Source: Arthrobacter sp. Y-9 (GTDB lineage: Bacteria; Actinomycetota; Actinomycetes; Actinomycetales; Micrococcaceae). From it: DNA of 64,000 bases. Under the pieces are notes generated by a model. It worked only from the letters and a program-made list of their open reading frames with translations. It ran no database searches and was not told the origin of the DNA. Every line of letters starts with the position of its first letter. Within the stretch, counting starts at the first letter, position 1. Location: positions 1,302,001 through 1,366,000 of the forward strand of contig NZ_CP121463.1 in the NCBI RefSeq assembly GCF_029690065.1, read 5' to 3'. Of the stretch, positions 1 through 8,925 are shown in pieces. The translations under genes and the position numbers were made by a program.

Positions 1-591
1 TGGGTGCATCTGGTGGACCTGGACGCCGCTTTCGACCGGGGCGACAACGCGGAGATCCTCCGTGAAGTGGTGACCTCGCTCGATCTGAAGGTCGAGCTGT
101 CCGGAGGTCTGCGGGACGATGCCAGCCTGGAGCGCGCCCTGGTCGACCTCGGCGTGGCCCGCGTGAACCTCGGGACCGCGGCGCTGGAGAACCCCGAATG
201 GACCGCCCGTGCGATCGAGCGGTTCGGTGACCGGATCGCCGTCGGCCTGGATGTCCGCGGCACCACGCTCGCCGGCCGCGGCTGGACGAAGGAGGGCGGT
301 GACCTCTGGGAGGTGCTCGCCCGCCTGGAGGACGCCGGCTGCGCACGGTACGTCGTGACGGATGTGACGAAGGACGGCACGCTCCAGGGCCCGAACGTCG
401 AGCTTCTGCGTCAGATGGTGGAGAAGACCGGGAAGCCGGTCGTCGCTTCGGGCGGCATCTCGAGCCTCGCCGATCTGGAGGCGCTGCGTGCGCTGGTCCC
501 GCTCGGCGTCGAAGGAGCGATCATCGGCAAAGCCCTGTACTCCGGCGCCTTCACGCTGCCCGAAGCGCTCGACGTGGCCGGACGCCGCTGA
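1..591 (+). CDS. priA: HisA/PriA phosphoribosyl isomerase, C-terminal part
   Basis: The 5' end lies outside the window; the frame is open from base 1 ([11 protein letters not shown]). The protein isomerises ProFAR in histidine biosynthesis. Actinobacteria that lack trpF often use a dual HisA/TrpF enzyme called PriA, and that reading is inferred here. It is a cytoplasmic TIM barrel. Visible family motifs are [10 protein letters not shown] at the start, the phosphate-binding VASGGISS near residues 148-155, and [14 protein letters not shown] near the C terminus. The stop is 7 nt before the sseB-like ATG, so the two genes are probably co-transcribed. The family is certain; dual TrpF activity cannot be read from this fragment. 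Confidence 0.93.
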   Translation, partial: WVHLVDLDAAFDRGDNAEILREVVTSLDLKVELSGGLRDDASLERALVDLGVARVNLGTAALENPEWTARAIERFGDRIAVGLDVRGTTLAGRGWTKEGGDLWEVLARLEDAGCARYVVTDVTKDGTLQGPNVELLRQMVEKTGKPVVASGGISSLADLEALRALVPLGVEGAIIGKALYSGAFTLPEALDVAGRR

Positions 592-598
592 GGCCGGC

Positions 599-1459
599 AT
601 GACGGAACGTCGCGAACTTCCCGGTCACATCGCCGCGGCTCTCGCCGGGGCGGGCGGTCCGACCGACTCCGCGGGTCGCCCCTGGGCCGGCCGCTCGCTG
701 GCCGGTGAGGACTCCCACATCCACAACTTCGAGAACGACGACGGCGAGGCGAACCCCGGTCTGACGACGGCGCTCAACGCCCTGCGCGCCGGAACGGGGG
801 GAGAGGACGGCGTCCTCGACGCCTTGGCGACCTCCCGGGTGTTCATCCCGATCGTGGCTCAGCTGGCCGAGGAGGGCGAAGGGCACGACGGCCTGCACGC
901 CGACAAGCAGGCCGACATGGCCATGGTCACCATGCAGGCCCCGGACGGTCGGATCGCCATGCCCGTCTTCAGTTCGGTGCGCGCGCTCGAGGCCTGGCAC
1001 CCCGAGGCCCGTCCCGTGGCCGCCTACGCCGCCCGCGCGGCGCTGTCGGCGGTGTCGGAGAAGGCGCAGCTGCTCGTGCTCGACCCCGGCAGCGACTTCA
1101 CCTTCGTGGTACGCCGGGCCCCGCTGTGGGCGCTGGCTCAGCAGAAGCCGTGGATGCCGTCCTACCTGGACCCTGATGTCGCCGAGGCGTTCCGCGCCAG
1201 TGCCGTGGGGCATCCGGAGGTCGGGGACATCCAGGTGCGCCGGGGCTCCGGCGTCGCCGCCCGTGACGCGCGCGGGGAAGAGGTCCCCGGCGGCGGCCTC
1301 GGACCGGAGCTGTGCGTGATCCTCGCGCTGAAGCCCGGACTGGAATCGGCCCAGGTCAGTGCAGTGGTGTCCGCTTTACAGCAGAGCTGGGCGGGAAATG
1401 AAACACTTGCTGAGGGTGTTGATTCGATCGAGGTCAAAGTCACCCTCCATCAAGCCTGA
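599..1459 (+). CDS. SseB family protein
   Basis: A 286-residue protein with an SseB-type N-terminal domain. The stretch VFIPIVAQLAEE...DKQADMAMVTMQAPDGRIAMPVFSSVRAL is the characteristic core, followed by a C-terminal part ending in beta-strand-like VEVKVTL. There is no signal peptide or membrane segment. In Actinobacteria this gene typically sits next to hisA/priA, as here, and its molecular role is unknown. I chose the ATG at 599, 7 nt after the priA stop; an open frame continues further upstream inside priA but has no supporting signal. The family call is firm, the function is open. Confidence 0.85.
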   Translation: MTERRELPGHIAAALAGAGGPTDSAGRPWAGRSLAGEDSHIHNFENDDGEANPGLTTALNALRAGTGGEDGVLDALATSRVFIPIVAQLAEEGEGHDGLHADKQADMAMVTMQAPDGRIAMPVFSSVRALEAWHPEARPVAAYAARAALSAVSEKAQLLVLDPGSDFTFVVRRAPLWALAQQKPWMPSYLDPDVAEAFRASAVGHPEVGDIQVRRGSGVAARDARGEEVPGGGLGPELCVILALKPGLESAQVSAVVSALQQSWAGNETLAEGVDSIEVKVTLHQA

Positions 1460-1513
1460 TCCTCCGTGCCGGGAAGCGCGGGGTGATCACGACTCGCGCA
1501 AAGGAACAGAGAC

Positions 1514-2842
1514 GTGAACTTCGCACGCTACAAGGAGCTCCTGGCTGAACGGGAGGTCCGCTGGCTGCTGCTCGTGGGGATGATCGCGAGGATTCCGCAT
1601 TCCGCGTCGGGCATCCTGCTCACCCTGCACATCGTGCTGACCCTCGGGAAGGGTTTCGCCGAGGCGGGGGTCGCGGCGGCGCTGTTCACCATCGGCATCG
1701 CGGTCGGGGCTCCATGGCGCGGCCGCCGGGTGGACGTCGCGGGACTCCGCGTCGCCCTGATCCCGTCGATCATCTCGGAAGCCGTCATCTGGACCGTCAT
1801 CCCGCATGTGTCCTACGAATGGATCCTCCCGCTCGCCCTGGTGGGCGGGGCCTTCAGCCTGCCGATCTTCAGCGTGATCCGTCAGTCGCTGGGTGTCCTG
1901 GTGCACGGAGAGCGGATGCGCACCGCCTATGCGCTCGACTCGATCGCCACGGAACTCGTCTTCATGATCGGCCCGGCCGCCGCCGCGGTGCTGGCCACCA
2001 CCTGGTCCACCGTGTGGGGTCTGACCCTGGTCGGCTGGCTGACGGCCCTTGCCGGCCTGTTCCTGGTCTGGATGAACCCGCCCACCCGTCGCGAGGGAGT
2101 GGCGACGGCGGACGAGGAGCAGGAGCAGCGCGCCGCGGAGTGCGAAGCGGCCGAGCACGCGGTGGCCGACACCGCGGCCGGCAATCCTCAGGGCGCGGCG
2201 GGCGAACTGCTGGAAGTGGCCACCCGTCCTCCGGGGCCGGCCGTGGCGGAGCGAGAGAACGCGCGGCGCCGACTGGTGAAGTCGTTCTCCTGGATCAGTG
2301 GCGCCCTCGTGGCCGTGTTCCTGACGGCCGCCGGCGCGGGGCTCGTACTGAGCGGCACCGACGTGTCGATCGTCGGCCTCCTGCGCCAGCATGGCAACGA
2401 GGCCGAGCTGGGGATCGTGTTCTTCTTCTGGTGCGCGTCCTCGATGGTGGGCGGCATCCTCTACGGGGCCATGAAGCGCAAGGTCTCGCCCATGCTGCTG
2501 CTCCTGGCGATGGCCGTGCTGACCATCCCGATGGGCTTCGCGCAGGACACCTGGTCCCTGGCGCTGCTCTCCAACCTGCCCGGCCTGCTCTGCGCCCCGG
2601 TGCTGTCCTCCGCCTCGGAGTACGTGGCCGATCTGGTGGACGAGGACCGGCGCGGCGAGGCCATGGGCTGGTACGGCTCGTTCCTCACCGCCGGCACCGC
2701 CCTGGGTTCGCCGATGACGGGTCTCTTCATCGATCGCATCGGGCCATGGTCGGGATTCGTGGCGATCGGCGTGGCCGGGGTGCTCCTCGTCGTCGTGGCG
2801 ACGGTGGCCCGCGTCGTCCGCCGACGGCTCGCCTCGGTCTGA
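1514..2842 (+). CDS. MFS transporter
   Basis: A 442-residue integral membrane protein of the major facilitator superfamily with two hydrophobic halves. The halves are separated by an unusually long, charged cytoplasmic loop at about residues 195-258 (acidic and Ala-rich, TADEEQEQRAAECEAAEHA). The start is GTG at 1514, preceded by AAGGA at 1501-1505. It lies 54 nt downstream of the sseB-like gene and ends at a strong hairpin. MFS proteins in this position in Micrococcaceae are generally annotated as sugar or drug efflux carriers. Nothing here fixes the substrate. Confidence 0.85.
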   Translation: MNFARYKELLAEREVRWLLLVGMIARIPHSASGILLTLHIVLTLGKGFAEAGVAAALFTIGIAVGAPWRGRRVDVAGLRVALIPSIISEAVIWTVIPHVSYEWILPLALVGGAFSLPIFSVIRQSLGVLVHGERMRTAYALDSIATELVFMIGPAAAAVLATTWSTVWGLTLVGWLTALAGLFLVWMNPPTRREGVATADEEQEQRAAECEAAEHAVADTAAGNPQGAAGELLEVATRPPGPAVAERENARRRLVKSFSWISGALVAVFLTAAGAGLVLSGTDVSIVGLLRQHGNEAELGIVFFFWCASSMVGGILYGAMKRKVSPMLLLLAMAVLTIPMGFAQDTWSLALLSNLPGLLCAPVLSSASEYVADLVDEDRRGEAMGWYGSFLTAGTALGSPMTGLFIDRIGPWSGFVAIGVAGVLLVVVATVARVVRRRLASV

Positions 2843-2876
2843 ACGAGAGGCACTCTGTCCTCCACCGCTCCCGGAC

Positions 2877-2927
2877 ACGACGACGGCGGGGCGCCACCTT
2901 CTCCAGGTGGCGCCCCGCCGTCGTCGT
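2877..2927. terminator. 23-bp perfect hairpin between convergent genes
   Basis: Arms 2877-2899 and 2905-2927 are exactly complementary over 23 bp around a 5-nt loop. The arms begin ACGACGACGGCGGGG. There is no U tract on either strand. It lies between the convergent MFS gene and the DUF1844 gene, so it probably ends both transcripts. Confidence 0.85.
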
Positions 2928-2942
2928 GATGGATGTGCCGCG

Positions 2943-3320
2943 TCAGTTGACGGGGCCGGTGAACTTCTCGCCGGGGCCCTTGCCGGGCTCATCCTTGATG
3001 AGGGAGGCTTCGCGGAACGCGAGCTGCAGGGTGCGCAGGCCGTCACGCAATGGGCCGGCGTGCTGGGAGCCGATCTCGGGGGCGGCCGCCGTGATGAAGC
3101 CCGCCAGTGCGGTGATCAGCTTGCGGGCCTCATCGAGGTCCTTGAGGTCCTCGGCGTTCGGATCGTCCGCGAGGCCGAGCTTCACGGCGGCGGCGCTCAT
3201 GAGGTGGACGGCCGCGGTGGAGATGACCTCGACCGCGGGGACTTCGGCGATGTCGCGGGTGTGCCCGGCGGCGGGGTCGCCCGCAGCGGTGCCGTGGTCT
3301 TCGTGTTCAAAAGTGCTCAT
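2943..3320 (-). CDS. DUF1844 family protein
   Basis: A 125-residue soluble protein with the DUF1844 core: VPAVEVISTAAVHLMSAAAVKLGL, then DLDEARKLITALAGFITAA, then a helix of the type LRTLQLAFREAS. DUF1844 proteins are small helical proteins of unknown function. In Actinobacteria the gene is very often found directly upstream of, and divergent from, infC, which is what is seen here. The C-terminal tail is Lys/Pro/Gly-rich and hydrophilic. The family assignment is good; no function is claimed. Confidence 0.85.
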   Translation of the reverse strand: MSTFEHEDHGTAAGDPAAGHTRDIAEVPAVEVISTAAVHLMSAAAVKLGLADDPNAEDLKDLDEARKLITALAGFITAAAPEIGSQHAGPLRDGLRTLQLAFREASLIKDEPGKGPGEKFTGPVN

Positions 3321-3674
3321 TTGATAAGCTTGGCACAGACCAACTGGGAGTCGTTACCCGACGCGAGCACTGTGTGGGCGCGCCGTTCGCATTCGTGTGC
3401 CGGAGTCGTGTAAGATTTACTCTTAGTTTGCAAGTGGAGATTTCTCCCACCCGCGTCGACCGCCGTTCGGCCAGGGGCTCAGGCCCCCGGAACAGGACAC
3501 TGAAGGTCGCCGGGTCAGAATAGGACGGCAGTCCTGTGCAGGGCCATCACTCAGGTGATGTTCCGGCGCTGTGATCTTTGTCCGACTCAGTTTCCTGAGG
3601 CCTCCGCTTGCACTGGCAAGAGGAGGCCTTTCTCATTGCCAGTGGAACAAGGCAACGAGCAACAGGAGCTACAC
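3321..3674 (+). promoter_or_regulatory. infC operon promoter and long 5' leader
   Basis: This 354-nt gap carries no gene. A plausible -10 (TAAGAT, 3411-3416) follows a weak -35 (TTCGCA, 3386-3391). That would give a leader of about 250 nt before infC. The leader holds several hairpins, including GGGGCTCAGGCCCC-type pairing near 3474, and ends with the attenuator-like stem listed separately. Long regulated leaders before infC-rpmI-rplT are known in other bacteria. The promoter call itself is only moderate. Confidence 0.5.
3598..3638 (+). terminator. Attenuator-like hairpin in the infC leader
   Basis: Arms 3598-3611 (AGGCCTCCGCTTGC) and 3616-3629 (GCAAGAGGAGGCCT) pair over 14 bp with one mismatch around the loop ACTG. 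The run TTCTCATT follows. This is the only strong hairpin in the window with a pyrimidine/U-rich 3' side, and it lies 45 nt before the IF3 start codon. Premature termination or antitermination is a natural reading, but a control mechanism is inferred. Confidence 0.6.
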
Positions 3675-4634
3675 ATTAGCGATCCACGTATCAATGAGCG
3701 TATCCGCGTCCCCGAGGTGCGGTTGGTCGGCCCAGCCGGTGAGCAGGTGGGTATCGTCCGCATCGAGGACGCCCTCCGTCTGGCCGCAGAAGCAGACCTT
3801 GATCTCGTTGAGGTTGCGCCTCAGGCCAAGCCGCCTGTCTGCAAGCTGATGGACTTCGGCAAGTACAAGTACGAAGCCGCAGTGAAGGCACGCGAGGCCC
3901 GGAAGAACCAGACCAACACGGTCCTGAAGGAAATCCGGTTCCGCCTGAAGATCGACAAGCACGACTACGAGACCAAGCGCGGTCACGCACTGCGCTTCCT
4001 CGGCGCCGGTGACAAGGTCAAGGCCATGATCCAGTTCCGTGGCCGTGAGCAGCAGCGTCCCGAGATGGGCATCCGCCTTCTCCAGCGCTTCGCCGAAGAC
4101 GTGGCCGAGGTCGGCGTCATCGAGTCCACCCCGCGCATCGACGGCCGCAACATGGTCATGGTGATCGGTCCGCTCAAGAACAAGGCCGAAGCGAAGGCCG
4201 AAGCCCGTCGCGCCGCACAGCGTGCCGAGGCCAAGGCTCAGAACGAAGCCAAGGCCCAGGCCGAGTCGGACCGTGTGGACACGGACAACGCCACTCCGCT
4301 GAGCAACAACCTCGGTGAGCAGCTCGCCGAGGCTCTGAAGGCCAGCGAGTCCGCAGCGGTGGAGGCACCGCTTGAGGATGTCGCAGCTGACGAGGCCGTC
4401 GTCGAAGAGGCTCCGGTCGAAGAAGCTCCCGTCGAGGAGGCTCCGGCTGAGGAAGTCGTCGTCGAAGAGGCTCCCGTGAAGGAAGCCCCGGTGGAGGAGC
4501 CGAAGCCGGCTGCCAAGCCTGCGGCTGCCAAGCCCGCTGCGGCGCCGAAGCCGGCTGCGAAGCCTGCCGCCGCGCCGAAGCCGTCCATGCCGAAGCCGGG
4601 CACTCCCAAGCCCGGTGCCCGCAAGGCCAACTAG
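3675..4634 (+). CDS. infC: Translation initiation factor IF-3, AUU start, long C-terminal tail
   Basis: IF3 binds the 30S subunit, prevents 50S joining and proofreads start codons. The start is read as ATT at 3675: AGGAG lies at 3664-3668 with 6-nt spacing, and the next codons give [19 protein letters not shown], the usual N terminus. An ATG frame from 3555 would add 40 unrelated residues that run through the leader hairpin. The core is at residues 1-175 ([17 protein letters not shown], then [12 protein letters not shown]). Residues 176-319 are a low-complexity tail: charged Ala/Lys/Arg, then EAPVEE-type repeats, then Lys/Pro/Ala repeats. The first gene of infC-rpmI-rplT. Autocontrol through the AUU codon is known in E. 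coli and inferred here. Confidence 0.95.
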   Translation: MSDPRINERIRVPEVRLVGPAGEQVGIVRIEDALRLAAEADLDLVEVAPQAKPPVCKLMDFGKYKYEAAVKAREARKNQTNTVLKEIRFRLKIDKHDYETKRGHALRFLGAGDKVKAMIQFRGREQQRPEMGIRLLQRFAEDVAEVGVIESTPRIDGRNMVMVIGPLKNKAEAKAEARRAAQRAEAKAQNEAKAQAESDRVDTDNATPLSNNLGEQLAEALKASESAAVEAPLEDVAADEAVVEEAPVEEAPVEEAPAEEVVVEEAPVKEAPVEEPKPAAKPAAAKPAAAPKPAAKPAAAPKPSMPKPGTPKPGARKAN

Positions 4635-4767
4635 ACACCCGTCCTTCGCCCGACGGCCCTCCGATGACGAGGACTCAGGGCGGAAAGCCCAACGGCGTCC
4701 GTCAGGATGCCGGAATGTGATTCGCAGGCCCGCCAGGGCCTGTGGCAACGTAAGGAGATCGGTCCCC

Positions 4768-4962
4768 ATGCCGAAGATGAAGACCCACAGTGGTGCCAAG
4801 AAGCGCTTCAAGCTGACCGGTAGCGGCAAGCTCAAGCGCCAGCAGGCCAACCGCCGCCACTACCTGGAGCACAAGCCCAGCACCCTGACCCGCCGCCTGG
4901 CCGGCGACCGCATCGTCGCCAAGGGCGATGCCAAGGTCATCAAGAAGATGCTGGGCCTCTAA
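4768..4962 (+). CDS. rpmI: 50S ribosomal protein L35
   Basis: A 64-residue basic protein of the large ribosomal subunit. It starts [14 protein letters not shown], the universal L35 N terminus, and ends [10 protein letters not shown]. The length is normal for the family. The ribosome-binding site AAGGAG lies at 4752-4757, with the ATG at 4768. It follows infC after 133 nt and precedes rplT by 92 nt, the classic order. The spacer before rplT has weak GC-rich pairing (GAGCCGCCCGAGAGGGCG region) but nothing I would call a terminator. Expression is probably coupled to infC control. Confidence 0.97.
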   Translation: MPKMKTHSGAKKRFKLTGSGKLKRQQANRRHYLEHKPSTLTRRLAGDRIVAKGDAKVIKKMLGL

Positions 4963-5054
4963 GTTCCATTTCCCGGCCGGATGGCCAACCACTTAAGGCC
5001 CTGAGCCGCCCGAGAGGGCGAGCCGAGCGGGCCAATGATTGAAGGAGTACGCAC

Positions 5055-5435
5055 GTGGCACGTGTGAAGCGGGCGGTCAACGCCCACAAGAAGCGTCGGG
5101 TTGTTCTTGAGCGCGCCAAGGGTTACCGCGGCCAGCGGTCCCGCCTGTACCGTAAGGCCAAGGAGCAGCTGCTCCACTCGTTCGTTTACAGCTACGGCGA
5201 CCGCCGCAAGCGCAAGGGTGACTTCCGTCGCCTGTGGATCCAGCGCATCAACGCTGCGTCCCGCGCCAACGGCCTGACCTACAACCGTCTGATCCAGGGC
5301 CTCAAGGCCGCCGAGGTCGAGGTTGACCGCCGTATGCTCGCCGAGCTGGCCGTGTCCGACGCCGCCACCTTCGCCGCTCTGGTGAAGCTCGCCAAGGACG
5401 CCCTGCCGGCTGACACCTCCGCCCCGAAGAACTAG
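5055..5435 (+). CDS. rplT: 50S ribosomal protein L20
   Basis: A 126-residue large-subunit protein that binds 23S rRNA and is needed for early 50S assembly. Its N terminus [26 protein letters not shown] and the run [34 protein letters not shown] are typical L20. The start is GTG at 5055 behind GAAGGAGTA. It is the last of the three conserved operon genes. In Gram-negatives and Firmicutes L20 represses its own operon; whether it does so here is unknown. A SpoU methyltransferase gene begins 15 nt downstream and may be in the same transcript. Confidence 0.97.
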   Translation: MARVKRAVNAHKKRRVVLERAKGYRGQRSRLYRKAKEQLLHSFVYSYGDRRKRKGDFRRLWIQRINAASRANGLTYNRLIQGLKAAEVEVDRRMLAELAVSDAATFAALVKLAKDALPADTSAPKN

Positions 5436-5450
5436 TAAGTCCTTCTCAGC

Positions 5451-6365
5451 GTGAGCTTTTCCGAGCGCCCCCAAGCCGCCATCATGTCCAATCCCCGGGC
5501 CGACCGGGTGAGAGACGTGGCCCGGCTTGCGGGGCGCTCGGCGCGTTCCCGGCAGGGTCTGTTCCTCGCCGAAGGACCGCAGTCCGTGCGTGAAGCCCTC
5601 GTGGCCCACCGCGAACGCCTGTCCCGGGGGGAGGAGGGGCTGGTCACCGAGCTGTACGCCAGCCAGGCCTGTCTCGACCGCTACCCGGAACTCGCCGCCG
5701 GCGCCGAAGGGGTCCGGACCAGGATCGCCACGGACGAGGTGCTGGCCGCCATGGCCGACACCGTCAATCCCCAGGGCATCGTGGCCGTCTGCCGCTTTCT
5801 GCACCGCCCCCTGGACGAAGTGCTCGACGCCGGCCCGCGCCTTCTCGCGGTGCTGTGCCAGGTGCGGGATCCCGGCAATGCCGGCACCGTGCTGCGGGCC
5901 GCGGACGCCGCGGGTGCGGACGCCGTGATTTACTCCGGCTCCAGCGTCGACATCTACAACCCCAAGGCCGTGCGCTCCACCGCCGGCTCACTCTTCCACC
6001 TCCCCGTGGTGACCGGCGTCGATGTCGCGGACCTCGCGGCGCGCTGTGCGGAGCGGGGGATCGGGATCCTCGCAGCAGACGGGTACGGCACGCTCGATCT
6101 GGACGAGCTCCAGGACGCCAGTGCGGCTCGCCGCCTCGGAGCGTCCGGTTCCGCTGCCCCGGACGGTGAGCAGGCGCCGTCGTACGACCTGGCGTCACCC
6201 ACCGCCTGGTTCTTCGGCAATGAGGCTCAGGGCCTCGCCCCGGAGGAACTCGCACTGAGCGATCACCGCGTGGCCGTTCCGGTCTACGGCTCGGCGGAAA
6301 GCCTGAATCTCGGCACGGCCGCGACCGTCTGCCTCTACGCCAGCGCCCGCGCACAGCGCCGCTGA
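5451..6365 (+). CDS. TrmH/SpoU family RNA 2'-O-methyltransferase
   Basis: A 304-residue SAM-dependent methyltransferase that probably acts on 23S rRNA. The N-terminal substrate-binding domain (VRDVARLAGRSARSRQGLFLAEGPQSVREAL) is followed by the knotted SPOUT domain. The three SpoU motifs are visible: NPKAVRSTAGSLFHLPVV, WFFGNEAQGL and SLNLGTAATVCLYASARAQ. The start is GTG at 5451, with ATG at 5484 (MSNPRADRVRD) as an alternative. The M. tuberculosis counterpart next to rplT is called tsnR. The exact target nucleotide is not deducible; the position after L20 supports a ribosome-biogenesis role. Confidence 0.88.
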   Translation: MSFSERPQAAIMSNPRADRVRDVARLAGRSARSRQGLFLAEGPQSVREALVAHRERLSRGEEGLVTELYASQACLDRYPELAAGAEGVRTRIATDEVLAAMADTVNPQGIVAVCRFLHRPLDEVLDAGPRLLAVLCQVRDPGNAGTVLRAADAAGADAVIYSGSSVDIYNPKAVRSTAGSLFHLPVVTGVDVADLAARCAERGIGILAADGYGTLDLDELQDASAARRLGASGSAAPDGEQAPSYDLASPTAWFFGNEAQGLAPEELALSDHRVAVPVYGSAESLNLGTAATVCLYASARAQRR

Positions 6366-6487
6366 GCACTGCTCCGGCCTGAATCCTTCGGTGCCACGGA
6401 GCGTCAAAGATCCCCTTCCGTCCCCGGGATCCGTCGCGTGCGACTAGCCTTGGAATGATTTGTCACTCCGATCATTCAAGGGGAATC

Positions 6488-7405
6488 ATGTCCGCAAGTG
6501 GCGGAAACAAGGCCGTGGTGGCCGCTCTGTCCGCGAATCTCGCCATTGCCGCGATGAAGTTCGTGGCGTATGCCTTCACTCTCAGCAGTTCGATGCTGGC
6601 CGAGGCGATCCATTCCGTGGCCGATTCCGGGAACCAGTTGCTGCTCCTGCTCGGCGGGAAACGCGCTAAGCGCGCCGCCGATGCAGAACATCCCTTCGGG
6701 TACGGGCGTGAGCGGTACATCTACGCGTTCATCGTCTCGATCGTCCTGTTCAGTGTGGGTGGTCTGTTCGCCCTCTATGAGGCGTACGAGAAGTTCCACG
6801 ATCCGCACGGCATCGAGGGGCCGTTCTGGTGGGTCCCGCTCGCCGTCCTGGTGGGCGCGATCATCGCCGAAGGCTTCTCCTTCCGCACCGCGATCCACGA
6901 AGCGAACCACCTCCGCGGCCGTCAGGGCTGGGTGCGCTTCGTCCGCAACGCCAAGCAGCCCGAGCTGCCCGTGGTCCTGCTGGAGGACTTCGGCGCGCTC
7001 ATCGGTCTGGTGTTCGCCCTCTTCGGCGTGTCCATGACCCTGGTGACCGGTGATGGTGTCTGGGATGCCTTCGGCACCGCCATGATCGGTCTCCTGCTCG
7101 TCGCCATCGCCATCGTCCTCGCGCTCGAGACGAAGTCGCTGCTGATCGGCGAATCCGCCACCGCGAACGACGTCGCCGCGATCGAACGCGCCATTCAGGA
7201 GGACGGCACCCGCATCATCCACCTCAAGACCTTGCACCTCGGACCGGAGGAACTGCTGGTGGCCGCCAAGTTCAGCGTCCCGGAAGGCGCCACGGGCGCT
7301 GCGATCGCTCAGGCCATCGACGACGCCGAGAACCGGATCCGCAGCGCCGTCCCCACGGCGCGGGTGATCTACCTCGAGCCGGACATCTACCGCGCCTCCG
7401 TCTGA
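6488..7405 (+). CDS. Cation diffusion facilitator family transporter
   Basis: A 305-residue membrane protein that should export divalent metal ions by proton exchange. Membrane segment 2 carries the metal-site pattern H42-S-V-A-D46-S-G-N49. The conserved motif HPFGYGRERY lies at residues 68-77, and the soluble C-terminal domain begins around residue 215. The N49 in place of the usual second Asp resembles the SLC30A9/MMT-type branch. I chose ATG 6488 behind AAGGGGAA at 6478-6485. A candidate -10 (TAGCCT, near 6445) lies upstream. The gene ends in a strong hairpin facing the MFS gene. Metal specificity is unknown. Confidence 0.87.
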   Translation: MSASGGNKAVVAALSANLAIAAMKFVAYAFTLSSSMLAEAIHSVADSGNQLLLLLGGKRAKRAADAEHPFGYGRERYIYAFIVSIVLFSVGGLFALYEAYEKFHDPHGIEGPFWWVPLAVLVGAIIAEGFSFRTAIHEANHLRGRQGWVRFVRNAKQPELPVVLLEDFGALIGLVFALFGVSMTLVTGDGVWDAFGTAMIGLLLVAIAIVLALETKSLLIGESATANDVAAIERAIQEDGTRIIHLKTLHLGPEELLVAAKFSVPEGATGAAIAQAIDDAENRIRSAVPTARVIYLEPDIYRASV

Positions 7406-7422
7406 CGGGAGCCGGGGAACTC

Positions 7423-7470
7423 CGGAGACGGCGAAGGCCGGGCCTCATGGCCCGGCCTTCGCCGTCTCCG
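7423..7470. terminator. 22-bp perfect hairpin between convergent genes
   Basis: Arms 7423-7444 and 7449-7470 (CGGAGACGGCGAAGGCCGGG and complement) pair perfectly over 22 bp with the loop TCAT. It lies between the convergent cation efflux and MFS genes. No U tract follows on either strand. Confidence 0.85.
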
Positions 7471-7538
7471 TAGCCGGATCGCCCGGGGGAGCTTGTCCGG
7501 CGTCGGGTGTCTGGAGCGTAGTGCTCAGAACTCAGTGC

Positions 7539-8774
7539 TCAGTGCTCGATGTCGTGATGCACGGACTGGACTGGGAAGCGGCGCTCCAGGCGTCCGCTTG
7601 TGAGCGCCACGCCGAGGCCCAGCAGCGCGAGCACCGCGCCCACGAGGGCGGGTGCCGTGTAGCCGTAGCCCAGGGCGATCACGACACCGCCCAGGAAGGC
7701 GCCGGCCGCGTTCGCCAGGTTGAGCGCGGCGTGATTGAGCGACGACGCGAGGCTGGGAGCGTCCGGGGAAGCGTCCAGCAGACGGGTCTGCAGGGGAGTG
7801 GTGAGGAGCGAACCGATGCCGCCGACCACGAAGACCATGATCAAGGCAGCGGGCGCCCATGGGGCGGCCAGGGTGTACAGGACGAGCGCGATGGCGATCG
7901 CGATGAGCGCACGGTAGATGGAACCCATCACGGACTTGTCCGCGAGGCGGCCACCCACGATGGTGCCGATGACCATGCCCAGGCCGTAGATGGCGACCAC
8001 GAGGGGGATCAGGCTCTCCGGAAGATGGCTCACCTCGGTCATGGTGTGCGAGATGTACGTGTACGTGGCGAAGAACCCGCCGAATCCGATGGTGCCGATC
8101 AGCAGTGCCATCCACACCTGGACGCGCTTGAGGGCGCCGAGCTCCCGGCGGATGCTGGCGCCCGGGATGCTCGCTTCGAACGGCACGAAGAGCGCGATGG
8201 CGCCGGCCGTGAGCAGGGCGATCACCGAGACGAGGGCGAAGAGCAGCTGCCATCCGAAGTTCTGGCCGAGCCACGTCGCGAAGGGGACGCCGATCACGTT
8301 CGCGACGGTCAGGCCCGTCATCACCATGGAGATGGCCCAGCCGCGCTTGGTGGCGGGCACGAGGGACGCCGCGATCACTGCCGCGATGCCGAAATAGGCG
8401 CCGTGGGGCAGACCGGAGATGAAGCGTGACAGGGCCATGGCGCCATAGCTGTCCGCGAGCATGCTCGAAGCGTTGGCGAGAGCGTAGAACAGCATCAGGC
8501 CGATGGCGAGGCGCTTGCGCGGAAGCCGAGCGCCGAAGGCGGCCAGGAGGGGTGCGCCCACGCAGACGCCCAGGGCATACGCCGAGATGAGCGTTCCCGC
8601 CTGGGGCGTGGTCAGGTGCAGTCCATGCTCGACTTCCCGGAGCAGGCCCATCATGGCGAATTCCACGGTGCCGATGGCGAAGCCGCCCAGGGCGAGGGCG
8701 ACGATCGCCCGGGTGAGGGCGGCGGAGGTGAGGCGAGGACGCGCGATGGTCCCGGCCGGGGGAGAGGTGGTCAC
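7539..8774 (-). CDS. MFS transporter, DHA1/AraJ-type
   Basis: A 411-residue twelve-helix carrier. The first helix, IVALALGGFAIGTVEFAMMGLL, is typical of the AraJ/PbuE/YdhP drug:H+ antiporter branch, where the start reads F-x-I-G-T-x-E-F. The loop 2-3 motif GARLPRKRLAIGLM and the helix 5 region GLTVANVIGVPFATWLGQ also fit. The start is GTG at 8774 (TTSPPAGT), with no close Shine-Dalgarno. It is divergent from the NUDIX gene across 151 nt. Substrates in this branch include sugars, purines and antibiotics, and none can be chosen here. Confidence 0.85.
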   Translation of the reverse strand: MTTSPPAGTIARPRLTSAALTRAIVALALGGFAIGTVEFAMMGLLREVEHGLHLTTPQAGTLISAYALGVCVGAPLLAAFGARLPRKRLAIGLMLFYALANASSMLADSYGAMALSRFISGLPHGAYFGIAAVIAASLVPATKRGWAISMVMTGLTVANVIGVPFATWLGQNFGWQLLFALVSVIALLTAGAIALFVPFEASIPGASIRRELGALKRVQVWMALLIGTIGFGGFFATYTYISHTMTEVSHLPESLIPLVVAIYGLGMVIGTIVGGRLADKSVMGSIYRALIAIAIALVLYTLAAPWAPAALIMVFVVGGIGSLLTTPLQTRLLDASPDAPSLASSLNHAALNLANAAGAFLGGVVIALGYGYTAPALVGAVLALLGLGVALTSGRLERRFPVQSVHHDIEH

Positions 8775-8925
8775 GGAGGGTCCTTGACTGAGGGGTGGGC
8801 TGGTCTGTGATCACGACGTCGGGACCAATGTTTCCATTGTCGCAACGCGAGAGCCCTGGGCGCTATTTCCTCCCGCCTCCGCGCGCCGCGACGTGTCGCG
8901 AAGGAGAGGCCTAGACTGGTCCGCG

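Noticed and set aside
3555-3674. ATG start for infC 40 codons upstream
   Set aside because: It would translate through the attenuator-like hairpin and add unrelated residues; the ATT with AGGAG gives the conserved N terminus.
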